Source: Candidatus Melainabacteria bacterium
GTDB taxonomy: Bacteria > Cyanobacteriota > Vampirovibrionia > Obscuribacterales > Obscuribacteraceae
Direction of reading: 5' to 3'
Length of the DNA: 64,000 nucleotides
Assembly (NCBI GenBank): GCA_003242885.1
Contig: QKMZ01000003.1
Span: forward strand, 806,001-870,000
How positions within the stretch are numbered: the first letter of the stretch is position 1; each line of letters begins with the position of its first letter. Shown here one piece after another: positions 42,679 through 51,604 of the stretch. The notes under the pieces were generated by a model. It made no database searches and was not told the origin of the DNA. It worked only from the letters and a program-made list of their open reading frames with translations. The position numbers and the translations under genes were made by a program.

Positions 42679-43111
42679 TCTCTATCGGGAAACAATTCTC
42701 GATCACTACCATAACCCCCGCAACCACGGGGCAATTGAACACCCGACCGCTCAGGTAGAAGGCGTAAATCCTCTTTGCGGCGACGAATTGACGCTCTACC
42801 TGTCTGTCAAAGACGGAAAAATCGAAGACGTTAAACTGACGGCAAAGGGCTGCTCGATAAATACCGCCTCCGGCTCCATGATGTCGGAGCTACTTCTTGG
42901 CAAAAGCGTGGACGAAGCCAATGAAATTGTCGACCTCTTCAAGAGAATGATGCTCGACAAAACCGAAGAAGTTGAATTGCCGGAAGACCTGGAAGATTTA
43001 GAGGCTCTACGTGGGGTAAAAAAATACCCCGTTCGCATTAAATGCGCACTTTTGCCCTGGAATACAATGCTGGAAGGGCTTGGCAACGCCCTCAAATCCC
43101 CAGCCCCTTAG
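42662..43111 (+). CDS. sufU: SufU-type sulfur acceptor / scaffold
   Basis: SufU accepts sulfur from SufS, with zinc at its active site in the best-known cases. The three cysteines and Asp are present: NPLCGDELTLYL near residue 40, AKGCSINTASGSMM near residue 63, and RIKCALLPWNTM near residue 130, with the extra loop between the second and third motifs that separates SufU from IscU. The second motif reads GCSINTAS, where GCxISxAS is common. Length is 149 residues. Confidence 0.95.
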   Translation: MSLSDDLYRETILDHYHNPRNHGAIEHPTAQVEGVNPLCGDELTLYLSVKDGKIEDVKLTAKGCSINTASGSMMSELLLGKSVDEANEIVDLFKRMMLDKTEEVELPEDLEDLEALRGVKKYPVRIKCALLPWNTMLEGLGNALKSPAP

Positions 43112-43119
43112 GCAATACT

Positions 43120-43135
43120 CAATCGTTATCGATTC
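43120..43135. repeat. Dispersed 16-bp palindromic element, copy 4
   Basis: CAATCGTTATCGATTC lies 9 bp after the sufU stop codon, in the TTAT orientation, and is identical to copy 3 over all 16 positions. Confidence 0.85.
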
Positions 43136-43191
43136 GATTTCAAAGCCCATTCTCAATAGTCCGTGTTTAACCCACATGTAGGAGACGTGAA

Positions 43192-43500
43192 ATGTCCTCG
43201 TTGCAAGAAGATGTAGTGCAAGAGAATTTGAGGACGGTAGTTGACCCGGAATTGGGGGTCAACATTGTCGATCTTGGACTTATATATGGAATCCAGGTCG
43301 AAGGAAGTAATGTCACAGTCAAACTTACGCTTACGAGTCCCGCGTGCCCATTGGGTGCGGTCATTCAGTCTCAGGCTCATATGGCAGTAAAAAAACTGCC
43401 CTGGGTTGAAAACGTTAAGGTTGACCTCGTCTGGACGCCAAGGTGGGACCCCAGAACCATGGCCAGCGAAGACGCCAAGATGCAGTTAGGAATTTTGTAG
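43192..43500 (+). CDS. MIP18/DUF59 family protein (SufT-like)
   Basis: The family acts in Fe-S cluster maturation or transfer. The protein is a single MIP18 domain of 102 residues, with RTVVDPELGVNIVDLGLIYG near residue 15 and LTLTSPACPLGAVIQ near residue 48, including the conserved Cys. AGGAG lies 8 nt before the ATG. It is the last gene after the sufU gap (80 bp), with the dispersed element in between, so it may be co-transcribed or separately controlled. Confidence 0.92.
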   Translation: MSSLQEDVVQENLRTVVDPELGVNIVDLGLIYGIQVEGSNVTVKLTLTSPACPLGAVIQSQAHMAVKKLPWVENVKVDLVWTPRWDPRTMASEDAKMQLGIL

Positions 43501-43650
43501 AGACAAAATCAGCCACGGGCGCCCCTAATACGTAGGTTCATTTCGAACCCTTCAGGAATCTGCACAGATTCATGAAACTGCGCGTCAGTACAAGTAAACT
43601 GGACTTCAGCTCAATGCCTGCAAAGAAGAACTGGGGAATTTGTCTAGCTG

Positions 43651-44577
43651 ATGCCGAAGCCAGTACTGCACGACCATGACGGACACGTTGACGATATATT
43701 GAGCGCCGTTTTGCTATGGATGGCGCCGGAAATCGATTTGCAAGCAATTGGTATCACCAATGGTGACTGTTTTGCCGATCAGGCTTACAGCGCCATGGTT
43801 AAAATAGCAACGTACCTTCAGCTCGAGGGGGCAGAAATTGCAGTCACTGAAGATGCGGTTCCTAACCCATTTCCCGACAACTGGCGCAAAGAAAGCTTCA
43901 TTATTAATGAGCTACCGCTCTTCAGTGAAATAGAAATGCGCCGCTCTTATCAAGCAAAGCAAGGCAGAAAAATCGAGTCAGTCTTCTATGACTGTTTGAA
44001 CAATTCCAAAACACCTATGACCGTTGTCACAACCGGTCCTCTAACGAATGTGGCGCCGCTTCTGCGCGACAACCCCGACCTCAAAAGCAAGGTCGAGGAA
44101 ATAGTGATTATGGGAGGCGCTTTCAATGTGCCTGGCAACGTTCAGGAAGAAGGGCATGACGGCAGCGCTGAATGGAATATTTATGCTGATCCTGAAGCCT
44201 TTAAAGTAACACTGGACACCAAAATCCCAATAAAACTGATTCCATTGGATGTGACCAACAATCTGCCGGTCACGAAAGAATTTCTCACCTTGCTGGATCA
44301 ATCATCTGATCGATCGCGCGGATGCAAATTGGCATTGAAACTGTGGTCGCTCGTGAAAGGATTTGAGTACTATTTTTGGGACACACTTACGGCTGCAGCG
44401 ACAATCAAACCCGATCTCTATACCTTTAAAGAGATGCGAGTTGATGTTGCCATGTCCGGAAAAAGCATGGGTAAAACATCCACTTCTCTTTTCGGCGGAC
44501 GAAAGGTGCAAGTTGCAACCGCCGTAGATAAAGAAGGATTTGAGTCTCTGCTTCTTTCTATATTCAAGTCAAGATAA
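43651..44577 (+). CDS. Inosine-uridine nucleoside hydrolase family protein
   Basis: These enzymes cleave the N-glycosidic bond of ribonucleosides with a calcium-bound aspartate cluster. The N-terminal metal site reads DHDGHVDD (residues 8-15), resembling the DHDGNxDD variant of trypanosomal purine-specific enzymes more than the common DTDPGxDD. Further motifs are VVTTGPLTNVAPLLRDNPD near residue 130, IVIMGGAFNVPGN near residue 153 and EWNIYADPEAFKV near residue 173 (metal-ligand Asp). Length is 308 residues. No neighbour points to a pathway. Confidence 0.9.
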   Translation: MPKPVLHDHDGHVDDILSAVLLWMAPEIDLQAIGITNGDCFADQAYSAMVKIATYLQLEGAEIAVTEDAVPNPFPDNWRKESFIINELPLFSEIEMRRSYQAKQGRKIESVFYDCLNNSKTPMTVVTTGPLTNVAPLLRDNPDLKSKVEEIVIMGGAFNVPGNVQEEGHDGSAEWNIYADPEAFKVTLDTKIPIKLIPLDVTNNLPVTKEFLTLLDQSSDRSRGCKLALKLWSLVKGFEYYFWDTLTAAATIKPDLYTFKEMRVDVAMSGKSMGKTSTSLFGGRKVQVATAVDKEGFESLLLSIFKSR

Positions 44578-44745
44578 CACTGCCCCAATGACCGTGCGCA
44601 TCAGGCGGCATTTATCGGGTTCCCAGGTTCCCACTTTTCCTCATTTTTTACAGAGGAACTAACGCGGTATTGCTCCGTCAAACTCGTAGCCAGAGCAGTC
44701 TTACGATTTGCATCTGCGCTGCGGAGCTATATAAGGTGTTTAGTT

Positions 44746-44946
44746 ATGGACAAAAACAATCTCGCACGAGGAGCAAATGGTGACACGCCAATAAAAGAAC
44801 TTAGATGGATGGCGGAATTTTTAGCCACCCATGGGCAACCTAAAAAGGCTCTGGAAATCTACAGAGCGCTTGTCGACACACTGTCGAAAAGGCAAGACGG
44901 TAAAGTGCATCCGTCTAGCGACGAGTCTAGTAAACGAGTCGCATAG
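44746..44946 (+). CDS. Small TPR-like helical protein upstream of the phytochrome-like gene
   Basis: This 66-residue protein has no recognised family. Residues 17-45 (IKELRWMAEFLATHGQPKKA followed by LEIYRALV) resemble one helix-turn-helix of a TPR or SEL1 type, and the C-terminus is polar. It starts at ATG with GGTG upstream and ends 79 bp before the phytochrome-like gene. Coding status is uncertain, but codon usage looks normal and the position suggests a shared transcript. Confidence 0.5.
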   Translation: MDKNNLARGANGDTPIKELRWMAEFLATHGQPKKALEIYRALVDTLSKRQDGKVHPSSDESSKRVA

Positions 44947-44993
44947 CGCCTCGCTCATTCAAATATTAACGCAACCAATACCACAGAGATGAG

Positions 44994-45011
44994 GAACCCT
45001 TGTTGGGGTTC
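44994..45011 (+). promoter_or_regulatory. Hairpin just upstream of the phytochrome-like gene
   Basis: GAACCC and GGGTTC form a perfect 6-bp stem with loop TTGTTG, 13 nt before the start codon and directly before the GGGGAG ribosome-binding site. It could modulate translation. Confidence 0.45.
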
Positions 45012-45024
45012 TGTGGGGAGACTT

Positions 45025-46488
45025 ATGTTCAAAAACGAAGAAACGGAAAAATTTCAATCAAATGAAGCGACGATTCAACCTAACGGCTTTCTGTTAGTGC
45101 TTGAGAAAGAGGATCTATCAGTAATCAAAGCAAGCACCAATTTCAGCAAAATCGTTGTGGGCGGAGCCAAGACAATAATTGGCCACACTTTTGAAGAGCT
45201 TTTTGGAGCGGCTATCACTGCCAATCTCCGAAGGCGTATCAACCAAGAAGGTCGTACGTTGATGCTTATCTCAGGAGACTTTCCTCTATTTGATCAAAGG
45301 AAGTTCAACTGTTTTGTGCAAACAATCGAGAACCGTATTCTCATAGAAATGGAAGAAAGTGACGACGACGCGGAAGCATCCACGGAACAAACAGTGGCGC
45401 TTACGGAAGCTGTGGCGAGCTTCGGTAAGGTAGGCAGTATTGAAGAGCTCATTCATTTGGTTCCGCCGGAACTAAAAAAATTGAGTGGATTCGATCGTGT
45501 AATGGTCTACAAACTCGACCAAGCTATGACCGGGCATATTATCGCCGAGCGCGTTTCGCCTGGCATGGAGTCTTTTTTGCACCTCTCATTTCCGGCTCAA
45601 GATATAACTCTAGAAACATGCGAATCTTACTGTCGCAATACAGTAAGAGCCGTTCCCGATTCATATTATGAACCGGCGACATTGGTAGGCGACTCCGGAC
45701 CTATCACCCTCAGTAATTGCGCCTTAGCAAGCGCTTCAAAACTTCACATTCAACATTTGCGTGAAAATGGAATTGGAGCGAGTTTGACAATCTCCATTGT
45801 TTCTAACGGACGATTGTGGGGACTGATTGTCTGCCACCACGCTAAAGCAAAAGCAGTTCCGCACTGGCTGCGGTCGTATTGCGAGGTAATAGGAAAGTTG
45901 ATTTCATTGAAAATCAGCGCTTATGAAGACAATGCCGAGCGTGATCTCAAGGAGAAACTCAGACGTTTCTTTGAAAAGGTTCGCGAGAATCCGACTCAAG
46001 AAGCGTTGGAAATAGAGCTAATTAACAGCGCACCGACTATCCTCGAACTATTCGATGGAAAAGGACTAGCACTGATCAGTGGCGACACAATTCGAACTTA
46101 TCCGGTAACACCAGCTGACATCGACCTTTCAAAATATGCAGAATGGCTGAAAACAACAGACCAGAAGCACTTCTTTGTGGAAGATAATTTGCGTGCGAAG
46201 TTTCCGCTGGAAGGCATGATTGAAACCGCCAGTGGTGTCATCACAATGTCGTTCCCTGCTCACGACCTGAGTATGCACATATTCAGACCTGAGCTTACTC
46301 AAACATTCACCTGGGCAAGTTCGATCTTTATGAGCGTAGAAAAAACGCGCGCAAACACACATCCTTTCCAGGTTCTGCGCCAGACAATCGAAAAGCACAG
46401 TGCCCCTTGGACTCTCAATCAGATGTTTATGGCCCAAGTATTTTTCGACTCAATGAAAAATACGCTCAACGCGATTGAGCAAAAGTAA
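45025..46488 (+). CDS. Phytochrome-like PAS-GAF-PHY protein without output domain
   Basis: The N-terminal region (IQPNGFLLVLEKEDLSVIKA near residue 17) matches the PAS domain of bacteriophytochromes. The GAF domain carries the phytochrome segment FPAQDI (residues 189-194, Asp193) and the pocket helix LHIQHLRENGIGASLTIS with His241, then GRLWGLIVCHH. A PHY domain follows to about residue 480. The conserved Cys for bilin attachment is missing both at the N-terminus (bacteriophytochrome type) and before His241 (plant/Cph1 type, here Leu240). There is no histidine kinase domain. It may bind a chromophore non-covalently, bind another ligand, or be a non-sensory descendant. I chose the ATG at 45025. 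Confidence 0.85.
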   Translation: MFKNEETEKFQSNEATIQPNGFLLVLEKEDLSVIKASTNFSKIVVGGAKTIIGHTFEELFGAAITANLRRRINQEGRTLMLISGDFPLFDQRKFNCFVQTIENRILIEMEESDDDAEASTEQTVALTEAVASFGKVGSIEELIHLVPPELKKLSGFDRVMVYKLDQAMTGHIIAERVSPGMESFLHLSFPAQDITLETCESYCRNTVRAVPDSYYEPATLVGDSGPITLSNCALASASKLHIQHLRENGIGASLTISIVSNGRLWGLIVCHHAKAKAVPHWLRSYCEVIGKLISLKISAYEDNAERDLKEKLRRFFEKVRENPTQEALEIELINSAPTILELFDGKGLALISGDTIRTYPVTPADIDLSKYAEWLKTTDQKHFFVEDNLRAKFPLEGMIETASGVITMSFPAHDLSMHIFRPELTQTFTWASSIFMSVEKTRANTHPFQVLRQTIEKHSAPWTLNQMFMAQVFFDSMKNTLNAIEQK

Positions 46489-46498
46489 CTCAGATTAC

Positions 46499-47047
46499 TC
46501 ATTTGTGCTCGTACTTAAGTGCCTCTCCGGAAAGAGACGCAGCCAAACTCTGATGCCCCTTGTCCTCCAATTGGCGCGCGACGCGCAAAAGCATGGTAGG
46601 GGCATCTTTCTGGCGACCAGTTATCTCCAGAAGTGAGGCATAATCCAGGCCTAACTGGGCAAGCTCGCGAGCAATTTTTTCGACCATTCCCTTTTCGTTT
46701 TTCTGCTGAAAGTGATTTAGCGCCAGCTCGTATATCTCTTTTGCCTTTAAGAAATAAGGTTCTGCGTCTTTGTATTTTCCTTGCGCATTAAGGAGAACCG
46801 CAGTCTGCACCATTACCGGCGCAAGCCGGAAATCATACGCCCCCAGGCGTTTCTTCAAAAATGCCAGTGCAGTCTGATGGACAAGAGCGCCAGCACCATA
46901 GGCAATGCTCAAATCTTCACCCATTGCATAACAGCCTTCGTAAAAATAAGGCATCAACCACAGCAACGGGGCTGCTCCGAAATGCCAACACAAAAGCATC
47001 AAGACGACGAAGACCAAAGGCACTATCCAGAAGAGATGCACAATCAT
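46499..47047 (-). CDS. Membrane-anchored TPR protein
   Basis: An N-terminal hydrophobic segment (residues 3-35, with VPLVFVVLMLLCWHFGAAPL) anchors a helical domain. Two TPR-like units can be seen, near residues 75-110 (AVLLNAQGKYKDAEPYFLKA) and 128-160. Function is unknown. The start ATG at 47047 overlaps the stop of the upstream hydrolase-thioredoxin gene by 4 bp, so the two proteins are probably made together and may interact at the membrane. Confidence 0.8.
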   Translation of the reverse strand: MIVHLFWIVPLVFVVLMLLCWHFGAAPLLWLMPYFYEGCYAMGEDLSIAYGAGALVHQTALAFLKKRLGAYDFRLAPVMVQTAVLLNAQGKYKDAEPYFLKAKEIYELALNHFQQKNEKGMVEKIARELAQLGLDYASLLEITGRQKDAPTMLLRVARQLEDKGHQSLAASLSGEALKYEHK

Positions 47048-48843
47048 CCGGGCAATAACATTTTTGCAATGCCTTTAATCATGCCGGAAACCCCGGAAAA
47101 TCCAACTGAGTAGTCAGCGACGTCGCCATTGGGTCTGAGAAATATCATAGTTGGAACAGGGCTTACGTGGTATTTCTCAACCAACTCTTGACTCTTCTCA
47201 TCGTCGACATCCACTGTTGTGAAATCAACTTTATTGCCGAAACGCGACCGAGCCTCGTTGATAATCGGCTCAAGATCTTTGCACGGCTCACACCACTTTG
47301 CACTGAAGATCAAAACCTTGTATTTACCCGACTGTAAACCTGCCGCAACTGGCATTCGGCGAGGGACTGAACGTCCCGGCATAGCACCACTGGCAGCGCG
47401 AGCAAGAACAGGCGCCACCATTTCCGGTGGCAGGTTCAAGAGCAGATCATTTGCTTGGCGAGACTTCTCCGGATCTTTGCTGGCACGCGCCATCAAAAGT
47501 GCTTTGCGAATATTCTCGCGGGCTTTCAACGGATGCCCAGTACGCATATAAGCCAATCCGAGCAGCACATAAGCTTCCGGATTCTGCGGCTCCTCAAAGA
47601 CTATTTTTTGCAATAGCGGAATCACTCTAGCGAACTGCTTAGACTGCACCATCACTCGCGCCTTCATCATGTTTGGCGAAGCGGCTTGACCGTCCTTCAT
47701 CGGCAATCTCTGAGAAATCCAATTGTCAGTCAGGTCGAGAACTTCTTTGGAGAACTGTCCTTCTTCATAGACAAGGTGTTCTGCTCCATTCACCATCGCG
47801 AGGTTTTTGTCCTCTGTGACAAGCTTCTCGAACAGCTCTCTGGTGCCCTCGGCCTTTACAAGTTTGTCCTTTCCACCTTGCACGATCAACACAGGAAGCT
47901 TAACGATTTTCTTTGCTCTTTCATGGTTCTCATTCATAAAAGCTTGAAACTGCATTAACTCACTAGCAGATAAATCCATTCGAGCAAGCGGATCTTCAGT
48001 CCACTCCTCACGCAGCGACGGATCAGCAGTAGCTCGATTGACGACTGACTTTTCGACATTGACTTTGCGATTTCCAGTAATGAGATGCATGAAAACCTTA
48101 AGGCTGGTTTGACCAGTCTTGAATCTCTCCGCCGCCGGCACTGCCGAAATCAAACCATTAATCAATGCGGGATTTTCGGACGCAACATCTAATGCAATTG
48201 CTCCTCCCATCGATTCACCAAGCAGGTATACGGGCACGCCTGGATTCGCCAGGTGCAGCACATTGAGAGTAGAAACAATGTCGTCGCTGCAATGCTTGAA
48301 ATCGCATTTTTCTCGACCTTTAGCAGCCATCCAAGATCCAAAACCACGCACGTCCACGGCATAAACAGCATAACCCCGCAAAGCCATAGCTTTTCCAAAT
48401 TGTTCATAACTGCCGCAATGCAATCCCAGTCCATGAACACAAAGAATGATTGCTTTCGGCTTACCGATTGGATTTAGCCAAGATAGACATGGCGCTTCTT
48501 TGGCAATCGATTTATCGCGCGGCTTTTGGATGTTGGTGGGCAGTTCTGTGTTCTGTAGCGGGCTATTCTGGTCTTGCAGGCTTTGTATTTGCTGATCATT
48601 GTGGCTGTTTTGATCGTTTTGATTCTTTTGCAGCCGGCGCACTTCCCTTTGCTGGTGACGCTTTCTTCGATGTTCTGCAAACCGTTTGCGCAAACCATGG
48701 TGCTGCGTTTCGTCGGCATCTGCATTCTTTCCAGCTTCGTTAAGCTTAACGCTGTTATCCTCCAGCGCAAAGACTGGAACCGCTTGTGCACCAAACAGAA
48801 TCAAGGAAAGAAACAAGTAAAAGAATCGGTTTTGTGGTTTCAC
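47044..48843 (-). CDS. Exported alpha/beta-hydrolase - TPR - thioredoxin fusion
   Basis: A signal peptide (FFYLFLSLILFGAQAVPVFA) leads into a Gln/Asn/Arg-rich spacer. Residues about 125-380 are an alpha/beta-hydrolase like monoacylglycerol lipase: ILCVHGLGLHCGSYEQFG, nucleophile Ser211 in LGESMGG, then PVLIVQGGKDKLV and NGAEHLVYEE (His). Residues about 395-480 carry TPRs (AYVLLGLAYMRTGHPLKARE). Residues 505-599 are a thioredoxin domain with WCEPC at 517-521 and the cis-Pro in SPVPTMIF. The GTG start follows AGAGGG. I know of no common protein with this combination; a periplasmic lipase with redox function is inferred. Confidence 0.88.
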   Translation of the reverse strand: MKPQNRFFYLFLSLILFGAQAVPVFALEDNSVKLNEAGKNADADETQHHGLRKRFAEHRRKRHQQREVRRLQKNQNDQNSHNDQQIQSLQDQNSPLQNTELPTNIQKPRDKSIAKEAPCLSWLNPIGKPKAIILCVHGLGLHCGSYEQFGKAMALRGYAVYAVDVRGFGSWMAAKGREKCDFKHCSDDIVSTLNVLHLANPGVPVYLLGESMGGAIALDVASENPALINGLISAVPAAERFKTGQTSLKVFMHLITGNRKVNVEKSVVNRATADPSLREEWTEDPLARMDLSASELMQFQAFMNENHERAKKIVKLPVLIVQGGKDKLVKAEGTRELFEKLVTEDKNLAMVNGAEHLVYEEGQFSKEVLDLTDNWISQRLPMKDGQAASPNMMKARVMVQSKQFARVIPLLQKIVFEEPQNPEAYVLLGLAYMRTGHPLKARENIRKALLMARASKDPEKSRQANDLLLNLPPEMVAPVLARAASGAMPGRSVPRRMPVAAGLQSGKYKVLIFSAKWCEPCKDLEPIINEARSRFGNKVDFTTVDVDDEKSQELVEKYHVSPVPTMIFLRPNGDVADYSVGFSGVSGMIKGIAKMLLPG

Positions 48844-49071
48844 GCCGCTGCACCCTCTTACGGTTCTTGTTGTCTGACCAATGAATCAAATATCTCATGG
48901 TTTTCCCTCATTGACTTCCGGTGCTTCGCGACATACCCTGCAAGCAGATGCCCCAGGGGCGCTTACTAGACAATTAGCCGACATTGGCAGGAAAATGCCA
49001 AGGGCTTCTGCCGGATACACATCCCAGCAAGACCATGCTGGTGTGCCACCGTTTCGAAACCTCGAGAAAGT

Positions 49072-50226
49072 ATGACGGACGAAACATCAAAATCCGAATA
49101 TAGTGCTGTATCAGAGCCACCCAAACAGGCGAGTGGCATCCGTGCGAAATTCGCTGCTGCGCGCCAAAGAGTGCGCGCGTTCCAGGATAAAGTCAGCCCC
49201 TATCAGAAGACCATCAACAAAGTTCGCATTATCGCTTACGCAATCGCGATTCCATGGGCCGTTTTCATTGCCATCAAGTCGATGCCTTACTACGCATCGA
49301 TCGGAAAAGGCGAGTCCTATTTCAAACAAGGACTGTACGAACAGGCCGAAAAAGAATTTCTCTTTTGCTATGAACAGTGCAAAACAGAAAACGCCAAAGA
49401 CCCAAGAATGGTGCGCGTTCTAAACAACCTCGGCATGGTTTATCGCGGCACTGGTAGGTACAGATTGGCAGCGCCTTATGTCAAAGAAACCGTCGAAATT
49501 GCAGAGAAATACTTTCCAAAGCGCCAGGAATTGCCAATCAGCTTAAGCAACGAAGGCGCACTATTGAACGACCTCGGACAGTACTCGCAGGCTGAGTCCG
49601 TGTACAAGCGCGCAATTGAAACTTGGAAGACGAATATCAGAAAAGACAGCGACACAAAGCTTGCTGCAATTTACAACGGCTTAGGTAGATCGCTCAGAGA
49701 GCAAGGGAAATTGAACGAGGCCCGGAAGTCTGCCGAAGAGGCGCTGGCAATGCGGGAAAAGGCAACCGGCAAAGACTCCGTGGAGTGTGCAGAAGTACTG
49801 GAAAACCTGGCAAAAATTCTGCAAAAACAAGGGCGATTTGATGAGGCAGAAAAGACTTTGAATAAAACAATCGCCATCGACCGAAAGGCATACGGCGAAA
49901 AACACCCGAATGTAGCGTCGGACGAATGCACAATGGGGCGGCTTTTTCTCGAGAGGGGAAACCTAGAAGAAGCGCAAAAGTGCTTGGACAGATCCTTCCA
50001 AACACGACAAGCATTTTTCAAGCCGGGTCATCCGACAATTGCAAAAACGCTGTCATCGCTTGGAGAACTGAGTTTGAAACAGGGCGATAAGCCCAAAGCC
50101 AAAAAGCAATTGCGCGAGGCTCTTGAATTTCAGACAAAGTATTTAGGCGCTCAACATCCTGACACTCTCGAGACTGCCGAGGCTCTGCGTAAAACAGAAG
50201 ATGTGAATATAGAAGCAAGTAAGTAA
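49072..50226 (+). CDS. Membrane-anchored TPR protein (kinesin light chain-like repeats)
   Basis: After a basic cytoplasmic N-terminus, one hydrophobic segment (residues about 50-70, RIIAYAIAIPWAVFIAIKSM) crosses the membrane. The rest is a run of about seven TPRs of the 42-residue, kinesin-light-chain type: VLNNLGMVYRGTGRYRLAAP, ALLNDLGQYSQAESVYKRAI, NGLGRSLREQGKLNEARKSA, LENLAKILQKQGRFDEAEKT and later units. It is a protein-interaction scaffold of unknown partner. It is divergent from the hydrolase-thioredoxin gene. Confidence 0.88.
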   Translation: MTDETSKSEYSAVSEPPKQASGIRAKFAAARQRVRAFQDKVSPYQKTINKVRIIAYAIAIPWAVFIAIKSMPYYASIGKGESYFKQGLYEQAEKEFLFCYEQCKTENAKDPRMVRVLNNLGMVYRGTGRYRLAAPYVKETVEIAEKYFPKRQELPISLSNEGALLNDLGQYSQAESVYKRAIETWKTNIRKDSDTKLAAIYNGLGRSLREQGKLNEARKSAEEALAMREKATGKDSVECAEVLENLAKILQKQGRFDEAEKTLNKTIAIDRKAYGEKHPNVASDECTMGRLFLERGNLEEAQKCLDRSFQTRQAFFKPGHPTIAKTLSSLGELSLKQGDKPKAKKQLREALEFQTKYLGAQHPDTLETAEALRKTEDVNIEASK

Positions 50227-50485
50227 TCTATTTCCCGGCTAGGCAGCGATTAATAAGTTAGACCGGACAAAAAACGTGCCAGTGGCTGCAAACGGTAACA
50301 GAACTCCCCGCAAGAGATAACAAATGTCTCAGAAAAGGGCTCTCTAAATAGAAGAATTGATTATGTTGCCAGGCAGACCGGCTGCTCGCGGTTATCATCT
50401 AGGGCAGACGAGGTGCGCTCCGGGTTGCGCGCCCGATGGCATATCCCCGGTCTTGCAGACCAGATAGGTAGGATAGGTGACAGTT

Positions 50486-51556
50486 ATGGTTAGCGTTCAA
50501 ACAGAAGCGATCACCCCAGAAGTTGTAAACAACGCACTGAGAACGGTTATGGACCCAGATCTCCATACCGATATCGTCACGTTGGGCATGATTTCCGACA
50601 TCAAAATCGAAGGAGGCAAAGTCTTCTTCAAGCTGACTCTCACGACACCGGCGTGCCCCGTCAAAGAGAAGCTAGAGACGGAAGCCAAAGAAGCTGTCGC
50701 CAAAATCCCTGGTGTCACCGAAGTTGAGATGGAATCAGGCGCAGCGGTGGCTGGTCTGAAACCGAGAGGAAAAGAGCCTGTCGAAGGTATTCGCCAAATT
50801 ATCGCCGTGACCTCAGGCAAAGGCGGAGTCGGTAAAACCACTGTTTCTGTCAACCTTGCCATCGCACTTGCACAACTGGGCGCCAGGGTCGGTTTGCTCG
50901 ATGCAGATATCACCGGTCCCAATGTTCCGCTCATGATGGGCGTCGACGACTATCAGCCAGTAGCCAAAGACAATAGAATTCTTCCCACCGAAAATTACGG
51001 TGTCAAAGTCATTTCAATGGCGTTCTTCGTCAACAGAGAAACACCGATTATTTGGCGCGGGCCAATGCTCGACAAAGCCATCCGCCAATTCTTGCGCGAC
51101 GTCCAATGGGATGAACTGGATTACCTGATCGTGGACATGCCTCCAGGCACCGGCGATGCTCAATTGACCATGGTTCAGGCGACACAACTTTCCGGCGGCG
51201 TCATCGTGACCACACCGCAAGAAGTTGCCCTTCTGGACGGTCAAAAGGGCTTGGCGATGTTCCAACAAATGGATGTCCCGGTGCTTGGATTCGTTGAGAA
51301 TATGAGCTACTTCCAGCCGCCGGGTTCCACCGAGCGCTTCGAGATCTTCGGACACGGTGGCGGCAAGCGCGTTGCCGAAGCTGCAGGCGTGCCTTTCCTC
51401 GGTGAAATCCCGCTCGATACAAGCATTCGCGAAGGTGGCGACCTCGGTGCACCGATTACGGCGACCAACCCAGAAAGCCCCGTTTCGCAAGCGTTTATCG
51501 AAATTGCAAAACAAGTCGCAGCTCAAGTCAGCATTCACGCTCTCACCCCAGCTTAA
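50486..51556 (+). CDS. mrp: Mrp/ApbC/NBP35 family Fe-S carrier P-loop ATPase
   Basis: Mrp proteins carry and deliver Fe-S clusters with the help of ATP. The N-terminal MIP18 (DUF59) domain covers residues 8-85 (TTPACPVKEKLETEA). The ParA-like P-loop VTSGKGGVGKTTVSVNLA lies at residues 108-125, and GTGDAQLTMVQATQLSGGVI near residue 220. The C-terminal cluster-binding CxxC found in many homologues is replaced by NMSYFQPPGSTERFEIFGHG, as I recall for cyanobacterial Mrp. I chose the ATG at 50486 with GGATAGG 8 nt upstream; a GTG lies at 50477. Confidence 0.93.
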   Translation: MVSVQTEAITPEVVNNALRTVMDPDLHTDIVTLGMISDIKIEGGKVFFKLTLTTPACPVKEKLETEAKEAVAKIPGVTEVEMESGAAVAGLKPRGKEPVEGIRQIIAVTSGKGGVGKTTVSVNLAIALAQLGARVGLLDADITGPNVPLMMGVDDYQPVAKDNRILPTENYGVKVISMAFFVNRETPIIWRGPMLDKAIRQFLRDVQWDELDYLIVDMPPGTGDAQLTMVQATQLSGGVIVTTPQEVALLDGQKGLAMFQQMDVPVLGFVENMSYFQPPGSTERFEIFGHGGGKRVAEAAGVPFLGEIPLDTSIREGGDLGAPITATNPESPVSQAFIEIAKQVAAQVSIHALTPA

Positions 51557-51604
51557 GCGAACACTAGTTCTCTTTACAAAAGAGCAGTCGCAACAAAGCA
51601 GCTC

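Noticed and set aside
48450..48743. 97-codon plus-strand frame opposite the hydrolase
   Set aside because: It is a shadow of the Gln/Arg-rich spacer on the other strand.
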